Source: Mucilaginibacter defluvii
Lineage (GTDB): Bacteria; Bacteroidota; Bacteroidia; Sphingobacteriales; Sphingobacteriaceae
Assembly (NCBI RefSeq): GCF_039543225.1
Contig: NZ_BAABJI010000002.1
Span: forward strand, 1,736,001-1,800,000
DNA: 64,000 bases
Direction of reading: 5' to 3'
Position numbers and translations under genes: made by a program
Shown here: piece after piece, positions 9,491 to 17,911 of the stretch
How positions within the stretch are numbered: the stretch's first letter is position 1
Layout of the letters: every line of letters begins with the position of its first letter
Notes under the pieces: model-generated
Told to the model about the DNA's origin: nothing
Database searches by the model: none
Seen by the model: only the letters and a program-made list of their open reading frames with translations

Positions 9491-10294
9491 ATGAACAAAT
9501 TTTTTAAGATCCTGGCCTGGCTGGCTGGTATTACCGTGGCACTTTACATAGCGGTTTGCTCTTATTTTTATTTTAAGCAGGACAAGCTGATCTTCCATGA
9601 AGCAAAGCTGCCGCGCGATCACCAATTCAGCTTTAAATGTCCGTTTAAAGAGTATAGCATCAAAAATGGTAATGATACATTAAGCGGCGTATTGTTCAAG
9701 GCTGATACCGCTAAAGGACTGATCTTTTTTCTGCACGGCAATGCAGGTAATGCTGACGACTGGGGTGATATCACACCCGAACATACCGCCGAAAATTATG
9801 ATATGTTTGTTTTGGATTATCCGGGTTTTGGCAAAAGCAGCGGGCATATCAGCAGCGAGGCCCAATTATTAACCGCTGTACAAACCGCTTATGATACGCT
9901 AAAGAATGAATATCGTGGTCGCCGGATCATCATTATGGGTTTCTCCATAGGCACGGGGCCCGCGGCATGGCTGGCAGCTCATAACAAACCGGATAAACTG
10001 ATACTGCTTGCCCCCTATTACAGTTTTACTGATCTGGCTAAGCACTTATACCCCTACCTGCCGACCTTTATCTCTAAATACCAGTTAAATACTTATAGCT
10101 ATATTGAAAAGGTTAAATTCCCGGTAATTATATTTCATGGTAATGCTGACGAAACCATCTATCATCAATCCTCATTACGATTAAAACAGCATTTTAAGCC
10201 CGGAGATCAGCTAATCATCCTTAGAGGACAAAAACATAATGGCATTGATAAAAATCCAGAGTACACAAAGCGGTTACCTGCTTTACTAAACTAA
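9491..10294 (+). CDS. Alpha/beta hydrolase, membrane-anchored
   Basis: An N-terminal hydrophobic segment (residues about 5-27) is followed by an alpha/beta hydrolase fold: HGNAGNADDW forms the oxyanion region, GFSIGTGP is the nucleophile elbow (GxSxG), and HGNADETI plus QKHNGID near the end supply the acidic residue and the histidine. It resembles the Bem46/YfhR-type hydrolases attached to the inner membrane. The substrate is unknown. It ends 4 bp before the convergent unknown gene. Confidence 0.85.
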   Translation: MNKFFKILAWLAGITVALYIAVCSYFYFKQDKLIFHEAKLPRDHQFSFKCPFKEYSIKNGNDTLSGVLFKADTAKGLIFFLHGNAGNADDWGDITPEHTAENYDMFVLDYPGFGKSSGHISSEAQLLTAVQTAYDTLKNEYRGRRIIIMGFSIGTGPAAWLAAHNKPDKLILLAPYYSFTDLAKHLYPYLPTFISKYQLNTYSYIEKVKFPVIIFHGNADETIYHQSSLRLKQHFKPGDQLIILRGQKHNGIDKNPEYTKRLPALLN

Positions 10295-10298
10295 ACCG

Positions 10299-10784
10299 TT
10301 AATAAACACCTGAATATTCTTTTTGCTTAACACTTACTGAACCTGTGCCTTTACCCCGCCCCACATTGATGATGATATGGTACAGGTCATCATCAAACAT
10401 AAAGATGTTGTTATTGGCATCCATCCCGGTAAAGCTCAGTTTAAAGTTTGACTGCTTGGCCTGACCTATCATGTTAAGTAAAAATTTGCGGTTGTTGGTG
10501 GCATAATAAACGTTGCGCAGCATGGAGCCATTGTCAAGCTTTTGGCCATCGCCTATAATTACGGTTTCACGCTTGGTGGTATCAGCAAGGCCTTTGTAGT
10601 TCTCCACCTGCTTGCCGTTAATCTTCTGGATATAATCGCGTTTAAACTTTCTCGACAGCACCAGGTAATCATGTGCTTCGCCGTTGCTTAGCTGGGCAAG
10701 GTTAGTCAGGTCATTAAGGGTTAAGCTTTGCGCCTGCACGTATCCGCAGGTAAAAAGCAACAGGATAAGGAGTACTCTCTTCAT
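10299..10784 (-). CDS. Secreted protein of unknown function
   Basis: The 161-residue product starts with a clear signal peptide (MKRVLLILLLFTCGYVQAQ, cleavage after AQA or QAQ) and should be periplasmic or surface exposed. The mature part has mixed alpha/beta character with no motif I recognise. An in-frame start 21 bp upstream exists, but the ATG at 10784 places the signal peptide at the N terminus. It precedes nothing obviously related; the next minus-strand gene upstream is a DUF3810 protein about 48 bp away. Confidence 0.7.
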   Translation of the reverse strand: MKRVLLILLLFTCGYVQAQSLTLNDLTNLAQLSNGEAHDYLVLSRKFKRDYIQKINGKQVENYKGLADTTKRETVIIGDGQKLDNGSMLRNVYYATNNRKFLLNMIGQAKQSNFKLSFTGMDANNNIFMFDDDLYHIIINVGRGKGTGSVSVKQKEYSGVY

Positions 10785-10831
10785 TACAACATTAAACTCC
10801 CTCAAATATAAGCATTTGTTACAGATCGAAA

Positions 10832-11923
10832 TCAGTGTCCTGCCGGTGACTGCTTTTTATACCAGGCCATTGCCAAAGTAATCATCTGGTTATAGGTGAG
10901 CAATCCCTGCGGCTGATTGTTAACCTTTAAAAACTTGTCATAAAAAATACTGCTTACCGCCTCAAGCCTGCCCGAATAGTATTCCCAATATTTACGCTCG
11001 GCCTTTAAATCAGCCATTACGTTTTTGCTGATGCGTTTTTTGAACAGCTTGAAAGCCGTGGTATCGGCATCGCGCAGCGCATACATAAACTCCGTCATCC
11101 CGCTGTAGTATGCGGAATAGCGCAGTAACTTATCTTTTGATTTTACACCCGCCAGGAAACCCGCGAAGTTGGCTTCATCCTCAGGCGCAAAACCTACCTG
11201 GTGCGACAATTCATGACAAGCCACAAACGGCCGTACATACACCGGCATCTGGTAGTTAATCTGCGCCTCAGCGGTAAAGGGGTTATAATAACCAGACGTA
11301 CCTAAGTAATTAATGACAAAAGTAAGCATAGCCGGTTTTACACCCGGGATGTAGGTTTTAAACTGCGCCGATGAATCTGACAAATGTTTTACAGCGTTAA
11401 CAGCCGAGGCATAAATGCTATCATTAGGCTTCGCCAGATCGGCTTGGGATAACCTTTGGCGTGTTTGATTAGCGCTGTCAATCAATTCCAGCGTTACAGC
11501 TTTCAGATCAACTATGGTGTATGCAGTATCGGTTAGGCCCAGCCTGATACTGGCCGGCGGGCGAAAGTAGTTTAATCCCCAAAAAAGATAAAACACAATT
11601 ATACCGATCTCGATGCCTGCAACCAACTTTAACGTGGTTACCAGCGCGTCTTTAAAGCGCTTTTGAAACAACTGCTTAACAATGCGGAATACAACATAAG
11701 CCAGTAACAGCGATGTGAGGATGTAAACCAAATCGCCCAGGCTAAAGGGCAACCAGTTAAACAAACCATGCAACACCAAACATACGCCGCGGTAAAACCC
11801 CTGTGAATAGTACCGCTCCACCGCTTGCGGGTGCCCGGCAAACACCATCAGCAGATAAATAACCAGAGCAGCTATTAAAACGGTGGAAAAAGGTTTAACC
11901 AGGGGATTATGGGTTTTAAGCAT
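10832..11923 (-). CDS. DUF3810 family membrane protein with zinc-protease motif
   Basis: Three N-terminal transmembrane segments (about 12-32, 58-80 and 98-118) precede a soluble domain containing HELSHQ at residues 237-242 with acidic EDEANF just after. This HExxH arrangement suggests a zinc metallopeptidase-like active site. The family is widespread in Bacteroidota but has no described function. The frame is open to 11962, but that extension overlaps the terminator of the next gene and a TATATTTA box, so the ATG at 11923 is preferred. Confidence 0.85.
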   Translation of the reverse strand: MLKTHNPLVKPFSTVLIAALVIYLLMVFAGHPQAVERYYSQGFYRGVCLVLHGLFNWLPFSLGDLVYILTSLLLAYVVFRIVKQLFQKRFKDALVTTLKLVAGIEIGIIVFYLFWGLNYFRPPASIRLGLTDTAYTIVDLKAVTLELIDSANQTRQRLSQADLAKPNDSIYASAVNAVKHLSDSSAQFKTYIPGVKPAMLTFVINYLGTSGYYNPFTAEAQINYQMPVYVRPFVACHELSHQVGFAPEDEANFAGFLAGVKSKDKLLRYSAYYSGMTEFMYALRDADTTAFKLFKKRISKNVMADLKAERKYWEYYSGRLEAVSSIFYDKFLKVNNQPQGLLTYNQMITLAMAWYKKQSPAGH

Positions 11924-11960
11924 GGCGTGTAAATATACATATCCCTGCACATGCTGCAAC

Positions 11961-11990
11961 AAAAAAGCCCCCGCAAAATGCAGGGGCTTT
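11961..11990 (-). terminator. Terminator downstream of the DUF2911 gene
   Basis: AAAGCCCC (11964-11971) and GGGGCTTT (11983-11990) form a stem. On the minus strand it is followed by six T residues, as expected for an intrinsic terminator 19 bp after the DUF2911 stop codon. Confidence 0.75.
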
Positions 11991-12008
11991 GTAATACTTT
12001 AATTAAGC

Positions 12009-12542
12009 TTATTTTATTGATACAGGCACAGTCAGTTCGTCCCAGCTTAAGGTAAAGCCTTTAGGATTTATGGCGTAAACCAGGCGCTCTTTTTTAGCGT
12101 CGGCTTTTACAGGCTTAACTGTTACGCGCAAAGCATCGTCGGTCTGTTGATACTTGTACGCACCCCATTGTTTAGGCACTTTGTTGAATATGATCGTCCA
12201 GCTGCTTTCAGTAGGTATAGTAAATAAGCTATACGTACCAGCGGGCAGGGTTTTACCTTCAACTTTAATGGCTTTATCAGTAGTAAAAACGGTAGCTTCG
12301 TTAGCGCCTGCGCGCCAAACCTGGCCGTAAGGTACAAGTGAACCCCAGATTTTACGGTCCTTAACCGATGGACTGCCATAATTAATGGAGATGTTGGCCT
12401 TACCGGCTTTACCGCTAACGCTATCGCGCGGACTGGCAACCGGTTTTGCATCCTGCGCGTTGGTGGTAATTGAAAAGAACATGGCGATAAGCACAACTGC
12501 AAACGCCTTTAATTTTAATGTTTTGTTCATGGTGGTATTCAA
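12009..12542 (-). CDS. DUF2911 domain secreted protein
   Basis: A signal peptide ending near TTNAQ is followed by the DUF2911 domain, recognisable by [17 protein letters not shown] and [10 protein letters not shown], then [10 protein letters not shown]. The family is common in Bacteroidota, probably periplasmic, and of unknown function. The start may be the first ATG or the one 12 bp later (MNKTLK). It is monocistronic, ending in a strong terminator. Confidence 0.88.
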   Translation of the reverse strand: MNTTMNKTLKLKAFAVVLIAMFFSITTNAQDAKPVASPRDSVSGKAGKANISINYGSPSVKDRKIWGSLVPYGQVWRAGANEATVFTTDKAIKVEGKTLPAGTYSLFTIPTESSWTIIFNKVPKQWGAYKYQQTDDALRVTVKPVKADAKKERLVYAINPKGFTLSWDELTVPVSIK

Positions 12543-12626
12543 ATTAGTTACTGCAAAGGTAATTAACGGTTTGATTTAGCAAATTGTATCTAAAAATAAA
12601 AACAACCTTTGCTGATGGCAAGAAAG

Positions 12627-12818
12627 CTATTGCTCGTCACGCACTTCTTCCCAATAGACTGTATTCAGTAACAAACCATTCTTTGAAGCTACCTGCGCCT
12701 TAATTTTCTCGAGCTCTATTTTAATTTGTTCGGGTGGTAAGGCACTGCTTAACGAGTAGTGGTATATACAATAGCCAGTGCTGCTGTTTATAAACTTGTA
12801 ATGTTTATTGGCTTTCAT
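12627..12818 (-). CDS. Small conserved-looking protein of unknown function
   Basis: A 63-residue basic-then-acidic protein beginning MKANKHYKF; an upstream ATG at 12842 would add eight residues. It has the look of a single beta-hairpin followed by an amphipathic helix (PPEQIKIELEKIKAQVA) and ends VYWEEVRDEQ. I recognise no family. It lies downstream of another small gene on the same strand, 47 bp apart, so the two may be co-transcribed. Confidence 0.55.
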   Translation of the reverse strand: MKANKHYKFINSSTGYCIYHYSLSSALPPEQIKIELEKIKAQVASKNGLLLNTVYWEEVRDEQ

Positions 12819-12865
12819 CGTACCTGCTTTATAAATGCACAACAGGCGGATAGCCGAATGGTTTG

Positions 12866-13114
12866 TTAACGTTTACGCAGCGGGCGAAAGGTATCGGCAG
12901 TAAGCGCCAGGTCGTTCGCGGTTATTTGCTCGGGTTTCTCAAACTGTTGGGTAATCAGTTCGGTAGTTAGCTTAAGATTGCCACCTGTGGTTTTTACATC
13001 AACATAATCATTCCTCACAATGTGTCCCTTATAATCCCCTATTTGTTTATTTATACCCGAAAGCCTTATTAATAATTCGACGATGGCATAGGCTGGAACA
13101 GTGGGTGCGGACAT
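12866..13114 (-). CDS. Small protein of unknown function
   Basis: The 82-residue product has a helical start (VPAYAIVELLIRLSGINKQI) and a beta-rich middle with YKGHIVRNDYVDV, ending in the basic tail RPLRKR. No family is recognised. TACATTTG on the minus strand (13119-13126) matches a -7 promoter box but lies only a few bases before the ATG, which would make the mRNA nearly leaderless if used. The next gene in the same direction is another small unknown. Confidence 0.55.
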   Translation of the reverse strand: MSAPTVPAYAIVELLIRLSGINKQIGDYKGHIVRNDYVDVKTTGGNLKLTTELITQQFEKPEQITANDLALTADTFRPLRKR

Positions 13115-13313
13115 GACGCAAATGTAACATCGATGTTAACATATTATTAATTAACATTTTGTTAACCCTTTTTGCGATACTTAACATTAAAATAATATGA
13201 GGTAGCAGCCAAAGTAATATTTAACCCATGTTTATAAATATTTCAAAAAAGAATAATGGTTTTCTGTTGTACGTATTAGGAAATTTATGCGTTATGACTA
13301 TATTTACACACAC

Positions 13314-14333
13314 ATGACAAAAAAAACTGACTTTATTTATTCCGAATATTCGGAGCCGCACCGTATACGGACGAAGAAGATATTGAAGGAGCATCCGGAA
13401 GTGCGCCACCTTATTGGCCGTAATTCAAACACCATATTCGCCATATTAGGCTTGGTGGCCTTCCAGGTGGTTATGGCCTGGCTGGTTCGCGATCAGGCAT
13501 GGTGGGTTATTGTTGGCGCGGCGTATTTATTAGGTGCCTTTGCTGATCATTCCTTGTTCGTAATGATACATGAGTGTGCGCATCATCTAATTTTTAAAAA
13601 TAAAAAGCTTAACCGCTGGGCGGGTATGCTGGCCAACATGCCGCAAATTTTCCCGAGCTCTGTATCATTTGAGCGTTACCACATTAAGCACCACTCTTTT
13701 CAGGGTATACATGAGCTTGATGCCGACCTGCCTAACCGTTGGGAAGCCAAGCTGATCAACAACTCATTTTTAGGTAAAGCCATCTGGCTGCTCTTCTTTC
13801 CATTATTCCAGGTTTTCCGTATATCAAGGTTAAAAGAAATTCAGAATTTTGATGCGTGGATAGTAGCCAACGTTACCGTACAAGTTGTATTTACCGCCGC
13901 TATATGGTATTTTTTTGGCGGTGCCGCGGTTGGGTATTTATTTCTGAGCTTTATGTTCTCGGTAGGTTTACACCCGCTAGGTGCCCGCTGGATACAGGAG
14001 CATTACCTTACCCATAACGAGGAGCAGGAAACTTACAGCTACTATGGCCGTTTAAATACGGTATCATTCAACGTGGGTTTCCATAATGAGCATCATGATT
14101 TTCCGTCAATACCATGGAATCGCCTGCCTAAAATAAAACAAACGGCTCCTGTATATTATGATACACTGATATCGCACAAGTCATGGACGGTGCTATTTTT
14201 CCGCTTTTTGTTTGATAAAGAGATTTCGCTGTTCAGCCGCATAGTGCGTAAGGACAGGGGTAAAGTGCCGCTGAAAGATCAGGCCCGTCCTGACGCGGAA
14301 ATACAGGTAGAAAAGACAACTGTTGTGGCTTAA
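13314..14333 (+). CDS. Fatty acid desaturase resembling sphingolipid delta-4 desaturase
   Basis: The 339-residue membrane protein carries three histidine boxes, HECAHH (86-91), HIKHH (123-127) and HNEHH (257-261), which bind the di-iron centre. It also starts with a sphingolipid-desaturase-like segment (SEPHRIRTKKILKEHPEVR) and contains GLHPLGARWIQEHY and ETYSYYGRLN, all in the order seen in eukaryotic dihydroceramide desaturase (DEGS1). That family introduces the 4,5-trans double bond into the long-chain base of ceramide. Sphingobacteriaceae make sphingolipids, so a sphingoid or fatty acyl substrate is plausible, but activity is inferred. The ATG at 13314 is preferred to one at 13287. Confidence 0.85.
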   Translation: MTKKTDFIYSEYSEPHRIRTKKILKEHPEVRHLIGRNSNTIFAILGLVAFQVVMAWLVRDQAWWVIVGAAYLLGAFADHSLFVMIHECAHHLIFKNKKLNRWAGMLANMPQIFPSSVSFERYHIKHHSFQGIHELDADLPNRWEAKLINNSFLGKAIWLLFFPLFQVFRISRLKEIQNFDAWIVANVTVQVVFTAAIWYFFGGAAVGYLFLSFMFSVGLHPLGARWIQEHYLTHNEEQETYSYYGRLNTVSFNVGFHNEHHDFPSIPWNRLPKIKQTAPVYYDTLISHKSWTVLFFRFLFDKEISLFSRIVRKDRGKVPLKDQARPDAEIQVEKTTVVA

Positions 14334-14340
14334 GTTTTAC

Positions 14341-14369
14341 ATCCCCTCTTACACCAGAGGGGATTTTTG
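14341..14369 (+). terminator. Terminator after the desaturase gene
   Basis: ATCCCCTCT (14341-14349) and AGAGGGGAT (14356-14364) form a 9-bp stem with a 6-nt loop, followed by a run of T. Confidence 0.8.
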
Positions 14370-14407
14370 TTTATAATAAAAAGTTTGCATTAAAAAAGTT
14401 TTAATTG

Positions 14408-14436
14408 CATATTTGCTAATAAAATTAGCAAATATG
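14408..14436. promoter_or_regulatory. Perfect 13-bp palindrome spanning a start codon
   Basis: CATATTTGCTAAT (14408-14420) and ATTAGCAAATATG (14424-14436) are exact inverted repeats separated by 3 bp. The right arm ends in the ATG start codon of the next gene, and the left arm contains a near -7 box (CATATTTG). It could be an operator or an RNA hairpin that hides the start codon. Confidence 0.6.
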
Positions 14437-14907
14437 ATTACAGTGAGCGTACAGGACCGGATAACCATATTTAGCCGCTACATTGGCCAGTTGGTAGTGA
14501 TTAATAGTTTACTAAGCAATGAGCGGGATACTATCGGCAGTTTGCAGGGCGTACGCGGCAGCGCTTTGCTGATCGAGATAAAAGGCGTTAACCGCTGGGT
14601 TCCGCTGTCTGATGATATCTTGCTTAATGATATAAAGCTGCTGCTAAAACCGCTTAAAAAGCTAACCCCCCAAATTATCGATACGGCTAATAATTTACCG
14701 GTACAGGCATTTATTACCCCTTATTATCAGCAGTTGGGGTTTGATATGCCGGTATTTATTGCCCCGGGTAGCAATCATAATTGCAAATATGTGCATGAAC
14801 TGGGTTTGGCCGATTACCGTACCATTGACGAAATAGAGCAGCATAATATCGAAGTAAAAACCCGCTCCTTACCAATCAAAAGCTCACTCAAATACACCTT
14901 TAGTTAA
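14434..14907 (+). CDS. Protein of unknown function
   Basis: The product has 157 residues from the ATG at 14434; an upstream ATG at 14413 lies inside the palindrome and is less likely. No signal peptide or membrane segment is seen. It is predicted to be an alpha/beta soluble protein with NSLLSNERDTIGSLQGVRG and a PYYQQLGFDMPVFIAPGS segment, neither of which I can assign to a family. The start codon is part of a perfect palindrome, which suggests specific transcriptional or translational control. The next gene follows 35 bp downstream in the same direction. Confidence 0.6.
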   Translation: MITVSVQDRITIFSRYIGQLVVINSLLSNERDTIGSLQGVRGSALLIEIKGVNRWVPLSDDILLNDIKLLLKPLKKLTPQIIDTANNLPVQAFITPYYQQLGFDMPVFIAPGSNHNCKYVHELGLADYRTIDEIEQHNIEVKTRSLPIKSSLKYTFS

Positions 14908-14942
14908 TAATTTAACAATAAAAGGTTACCTTGCCTGCCGAA

Positions 14943-15857
14943 ATGAAAATGAGCCGGCAAAAGAAATTATTCGCGCTGATAGTTATCGTAACCATAACTT
15001 TTACCTGCGCGTATGCCTGGCACCGCTACTTGGCCGGCAAATTTGAGATATCAGGCCGGATGCAAAGCAAAGAGGCAAAGGAGATTTCGGGCATAACAGC
15101 ATCTGCAGTGAACCAGGATGTTTTTTATATTCATAACGACAGCGGAGACACCAGCCGTATTTTTGCCATCAACAATAAGGGCGAGCTCCTGTCTACCATT
15201 TATTACAACTGGGGCAATGGCGGTATAGCCCAGCACGATTGCGAAGACATAAGCACCGGCCCCGGCCCGGTAAAAGGCGCTTCATATATTTACGTTGCCG
15301 ACATTGGCGACAACTCCGCATCCCGCAACTTTGTGAATATATTTCGCATTAAAGAGAGGGCTGCACTCATTGGTAAAAAAACGGTCGGCACAAAAGCTAC
15401 CGCTGTGCACCTGGTTTATCCCGATGGGCCTAAGGACGCCGAGGCATTTATGGTTGACCCGGTTGACCGCCTGATGTATATTATTACCAAGCGGTATGAT
15501 AGCGTTACAGTTTATACAGCCCCGTTAGCCTTTAAAGCGAATGATACCCTCAAACTTACTAAACGCTGCCGCCTGTTTTTTCAGGGATTAAAACCTTTAA
15601 AATGGATTACCGCTGCTGATGTATCAAAAGATGGCCGGCAGGTGCTGGTAAAAAACTACCAAAAGGTTTTTTACTGGCGCCGCGAAACAGACGAAGCATT
15701 ATGGCAAACCCTGCAGCGTAAGCCGCTCGAACTTCCCTATCAACAGGAAAAACTGGGCGAAGCTGTTGGTTTTATGACCGGCGGAAAAGGCTACCTTACC
15801 ACCAGCGAGGGCGTTTACGCACCTATATATTATTACAAAACGCCGGGTTATTTTTAA
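14943..15857 (+). CDS. Membrane-anchored or secreted beta-propeller-like protein
   Basis: A hydrophobic N-terminal segment (about residues 10-27) works as a signal or anchor. The rest shows repeated beta-sheet signatures such as VFYIHNDSGDTSRIFAI, YIYVADIGDN and DAEAFMVDPVDRLMYIITK, which look like blades of a propeller of the kind found in lactonase or phytase-like proteins. No catalytic set can be identified. The frame also offers a TTG at 14931, but the ATG at 14943 is the better start. It overlaps the convergent small gene by 4 bp. Confidence 0.65.
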   Translation: MKMSRQKKLFALIVIVTITFTCAYAWHRYLAGKFEISGRMQSKEAKEISGITASAVNQDVFYIHNDSGDTSRIFAINNKGELLSTIYYNWGNGGIAQHDCEDISTGPGPVKGASYIYVADIGDNSASRNFVNIFRIKERAALIGKKTVGTKATAVHLVYPDGPKDAEAFMVDPVDRLMYIITKRYDSVTVYTAPLAFKANDTLKLTKRCRLFFQGLKPLKWITAADVSKDGRQVLVKNYQKVFYWRRETDEALWQTLQRKPLELPYQQEKLGEAVGFMTGGKGYLTTSEGVYAPIYYYKTPGYF

Positions 15858-16123
15858 TTGCCTTCCCTATCGCGCTCATTGGGGTTGAGTATATAATCAA
15901 AGGTTTCGTAACCGTTGTGAAAAACAAACTTCAAGCGCTCTTTAGGCACATCAATATCAAGCGTAAGCGCGGCTATGGTGTTAGGAATATTATCCTTAAT
16001 CAACTTTAAGTCAGTTACATTCGGCATATTTATCTGTATGGCATCCGCTGTTTCTTCAATTGTCCATCCCTGCAGGTTAGCCCTTTGTAATATTTGCATC
16101 CACTTTTGCTTGTAAGCACCCAT
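15854..16123 (-). CDS. Small protein of unknown function
   Basis: The 89-residue product from the ATG at 16123 (MGAYKQKWMQIL) has an N-terminal helix with KWMQILQRANLQGW, then beta strands, and ends in charged ERDREGN. An in-frame start at 16159 would add 12 residues. It overlaps the convergent propeller gene by 4 bp. No family is recognised, but composition and clean termination suggest a real gene. Confidence 0.5.
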   Translation of the reverse strand: MGAYKQKWMQILQRANLQGWTIEETADAIQINMPNVTDLKLIKDNIPNTIAALTLDIDVPKERLKFVFHNGYETFDYILNPNERDREGN

Positions 16124-16272
16124 CGTTAATATCGTTTTGATACATAAAGCAAAAACCATACGCTAAAGTTTTACCACAACTTAATTTTAATGCGTAGCTG
16201 CGCTGCCTGTGTCAGTATAATTTAATATTTACAACTAATAAGCATTGTGGTATTCAATTTGTACCTAATGCG

Positions 16273-16305
16273 TTGCCTATTTGTAAGGCATAAATAATAC
16301 CTTTG
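16273..16305 (+). promoter_or_regulatory. Promoter of the Mla-type transporter operon
   Basis: TACCTTTG at 16298-16305 is an exact TAnnTTTG -7 box, with TTG at 16273-16275 as -33 element, 22 bp apart. The TTG at 16303 lies within the box, supporting the ATG at 16315 as translation start. Confidence 0.65.
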
Positions 16306-16314
16306 CGCGCATTA

Positions 16315-17121
16315 ATGGATACAGCAAACACATCATCTCCGCAACAAAATCCCGGTTCAAAATTAAAGACACGTGTTGCCGATTTTTTTGTTGACCTGTA
16401 CCGTATCGGTGGCTTTACCATGCGCTTTTTTAAAGAAGCTTTTGTTGCTCCCTTCGAGTTTCAGGAACTCATACGCCAGTGCTATCAGGTTGGCGTGCGC
16501 TCCTTACCATTAATATCCTTAACCGGTTTTATTATCGGTATAATTTTCACCAAACAATCAAGGCCATCGTTACTGGAGTTTGGCGCAACTTCGTGGCTAC
16601 CGTCACTGGTATCTATCGCGATATTGAAAGCGCTTGCCCCTATGGTTACGGCTATTATCGCGTCGGGTAAGGTAGGCTCCGGTATAGGCGCCGAGCTGGG
16701 CTCAATGCGGGTTACCGAACAGATTGACGCTATGGAAGTATCAGGTACCAATCCGTTTAAATACCTGGTTGTAACACGTGTACTGGCAACTACCATTACC
16801 ATTCCACTGCTGGCCACCTACACCGCGCTTATCGCTCTATTGGGTGCGTACCTTAACATCAGCGCCAACGAGGGCATCAGTTACAGCGCCTTTATGGGCG
16901 AGGTTTTTGAACCGATTGATTTTATAGACATTGACCAATCACTGATAAAGGCGATTGTTTTTGGTTTTACAATTGGTTTAGTAGGTTGTTACCAGGGCTA
17001 TCACTCAAACAAAGGTACTGAGGGTGTGGGTAAAGCAGCAAATAACGCGGTGGTTATCGCCATGTTTTTAATATTTATTGAGGAGATACTCATCGTTCAA
17101 ATAACCGGCTGGTTCAGGTAA
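16315..17121 (+). CDS. MlaE-family lipid ABC transporter permease
   Basis: The 268-residue integral membrane protein contains the MlaE signature region (SGKVGSGIGAELGSMRVTEQIDA split across the loop, then MEVSGTNPFKYLV and RVLATT). With five or six membrane segments it is the inner-membrane permease of a phospholipid trafficking system that moves lipids between inner and outer membranes. It is first in an operon with the ATPase (1 bp gap) and the MCE substrate-binding protein. Confidence 0.93.
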   Translation: MDTANTSSPQQNPGSKLKTRVADFFVDLYRIGGFTMRFFKEAFVAPFEFQELIRQCYQVGVRSLPLISLTGFIIGIIFTKQSRPSLLEFGATSWLPSLVSIAILKALAPMVTAIIASGKVGSGIGAELGSMRVTEQIDAMEVSGTNPFKYLVVTRVLATTITIPLLATYTALIALLGAYLNISANEGISYSAFMGEVFEPIDFIDIDQSLIKAIVFGFTIGLVGCYQGYHSNKGTEGVGKAANNAVVIAMFLIFIEEILIVQITGWFR

Positions 17122-17122
17122 T

Positions 17123-17896
17123 ATGGAAAAGGCAAAAGCACATATCGACTATAATAACCCGGTTATCAGCATCAGGGGGCTCCAAAAATCATTTGGCGAC
17201 TATCATGTACTGCGCGGTATCGATCTGGATATTTTTCAGGGCGAAAATCTGGTGGTGCTCGGCCGGTCAGGTACAGGTAAGTCAGTATTGATTAAACTGA
17301 TTTCTGGCCTGTTACGTCCGGACGAAGGAACCATCAATGTACTAGGCAACAATGTACTAACCCTGACTGATAGGGAATTACAAAAGCTGCGAATCCGCAT
17401 TGGCTTCTCGTTTCAAAACAGTGCTTTGTACGATAGCATGACGGTACGAAAAAATCTTGAATTTCCGCTGGTGCGCAACCGTAAAGGCATTACCCGTAAG
17501 GACATCGACAAGGCTGTTGAAGAAGTGCTGGACGGCGTTGGCCTGACACAGGCTATCAACCAAATGCCGTCTGAATTATCAGGCGGGCAGCGTAAACGTA
17601 TTGGTATAGCACGTACGCTAATACTTAACCCTGAGATAATGATGTATGACGAGCCGACGGCAGGCCTCGACCCGATCACTTGTATCGAGATAAATGACCT
17701 GATTAACGAGGTGCAACAGCGTTACCATACTTCGTCTATCATTATTACGCACGATTTAACCTGTGCTAAAACCACAGGCGACCGTATAGCTATGTTGCTC
17801 GACGGCCAGTTTCAACGGGTGGGCTCATTCGATCAGATTTTTGAGACGGACGATGCCCGGGTGAAACCTTTTTATGATTATAACTTTGTTCAATAA
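17123..17896 (+). CDS. MlaF-like ABC transporter ATP-binding protein
   Basis: Walker A GRSGTGKS at residues 47-54, signature LSGGQRKR at 152-159, and Walker B MMYDEPTAGLD from 173 define an ABC ATPase of the MlaF (lipid transport) type. It hydrolyses ATP in the cytoplasm to power the adjacent MlaE-like permease. The gene starts 1 bp after the permease stop and is followed 15 bp later by the MCE gene. The length of 257 is normal. Confidence 0.95.
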   Translation: MEKAKAHIDYNNPVISIRGLQKSFGDYHVLRGIDLDIFQGENLVVLGRSGTGKSVLIKLISGLLRPDEGTINVLGNNVLTLTDRELQKLRIRIGFSFQNSALYDSMTVRKNLEFPLVRNRKGITRKDIDKAVEEVLDGVGLTQAINQMPSELSGGQRKRIGIARTLILNPEIMMYDEPTAGLDPITCIEINDLINEVQQRYHTSSIIITHDLTCAKTTGDRIAMLLDGQFQRVGSFDQIFETDDARVKPFYDYNFVQ

Positions 17897-17911
17897 AAAC
17901 ATACCATAACA

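Noticed and set aside
13115..13200. Repeated TTAACAT/GTTAAC motifs upstream of the desaturase
   Set aside because: AT-rich sequence easily gives such short repeats; spacing is irregular and no operator could be defined.
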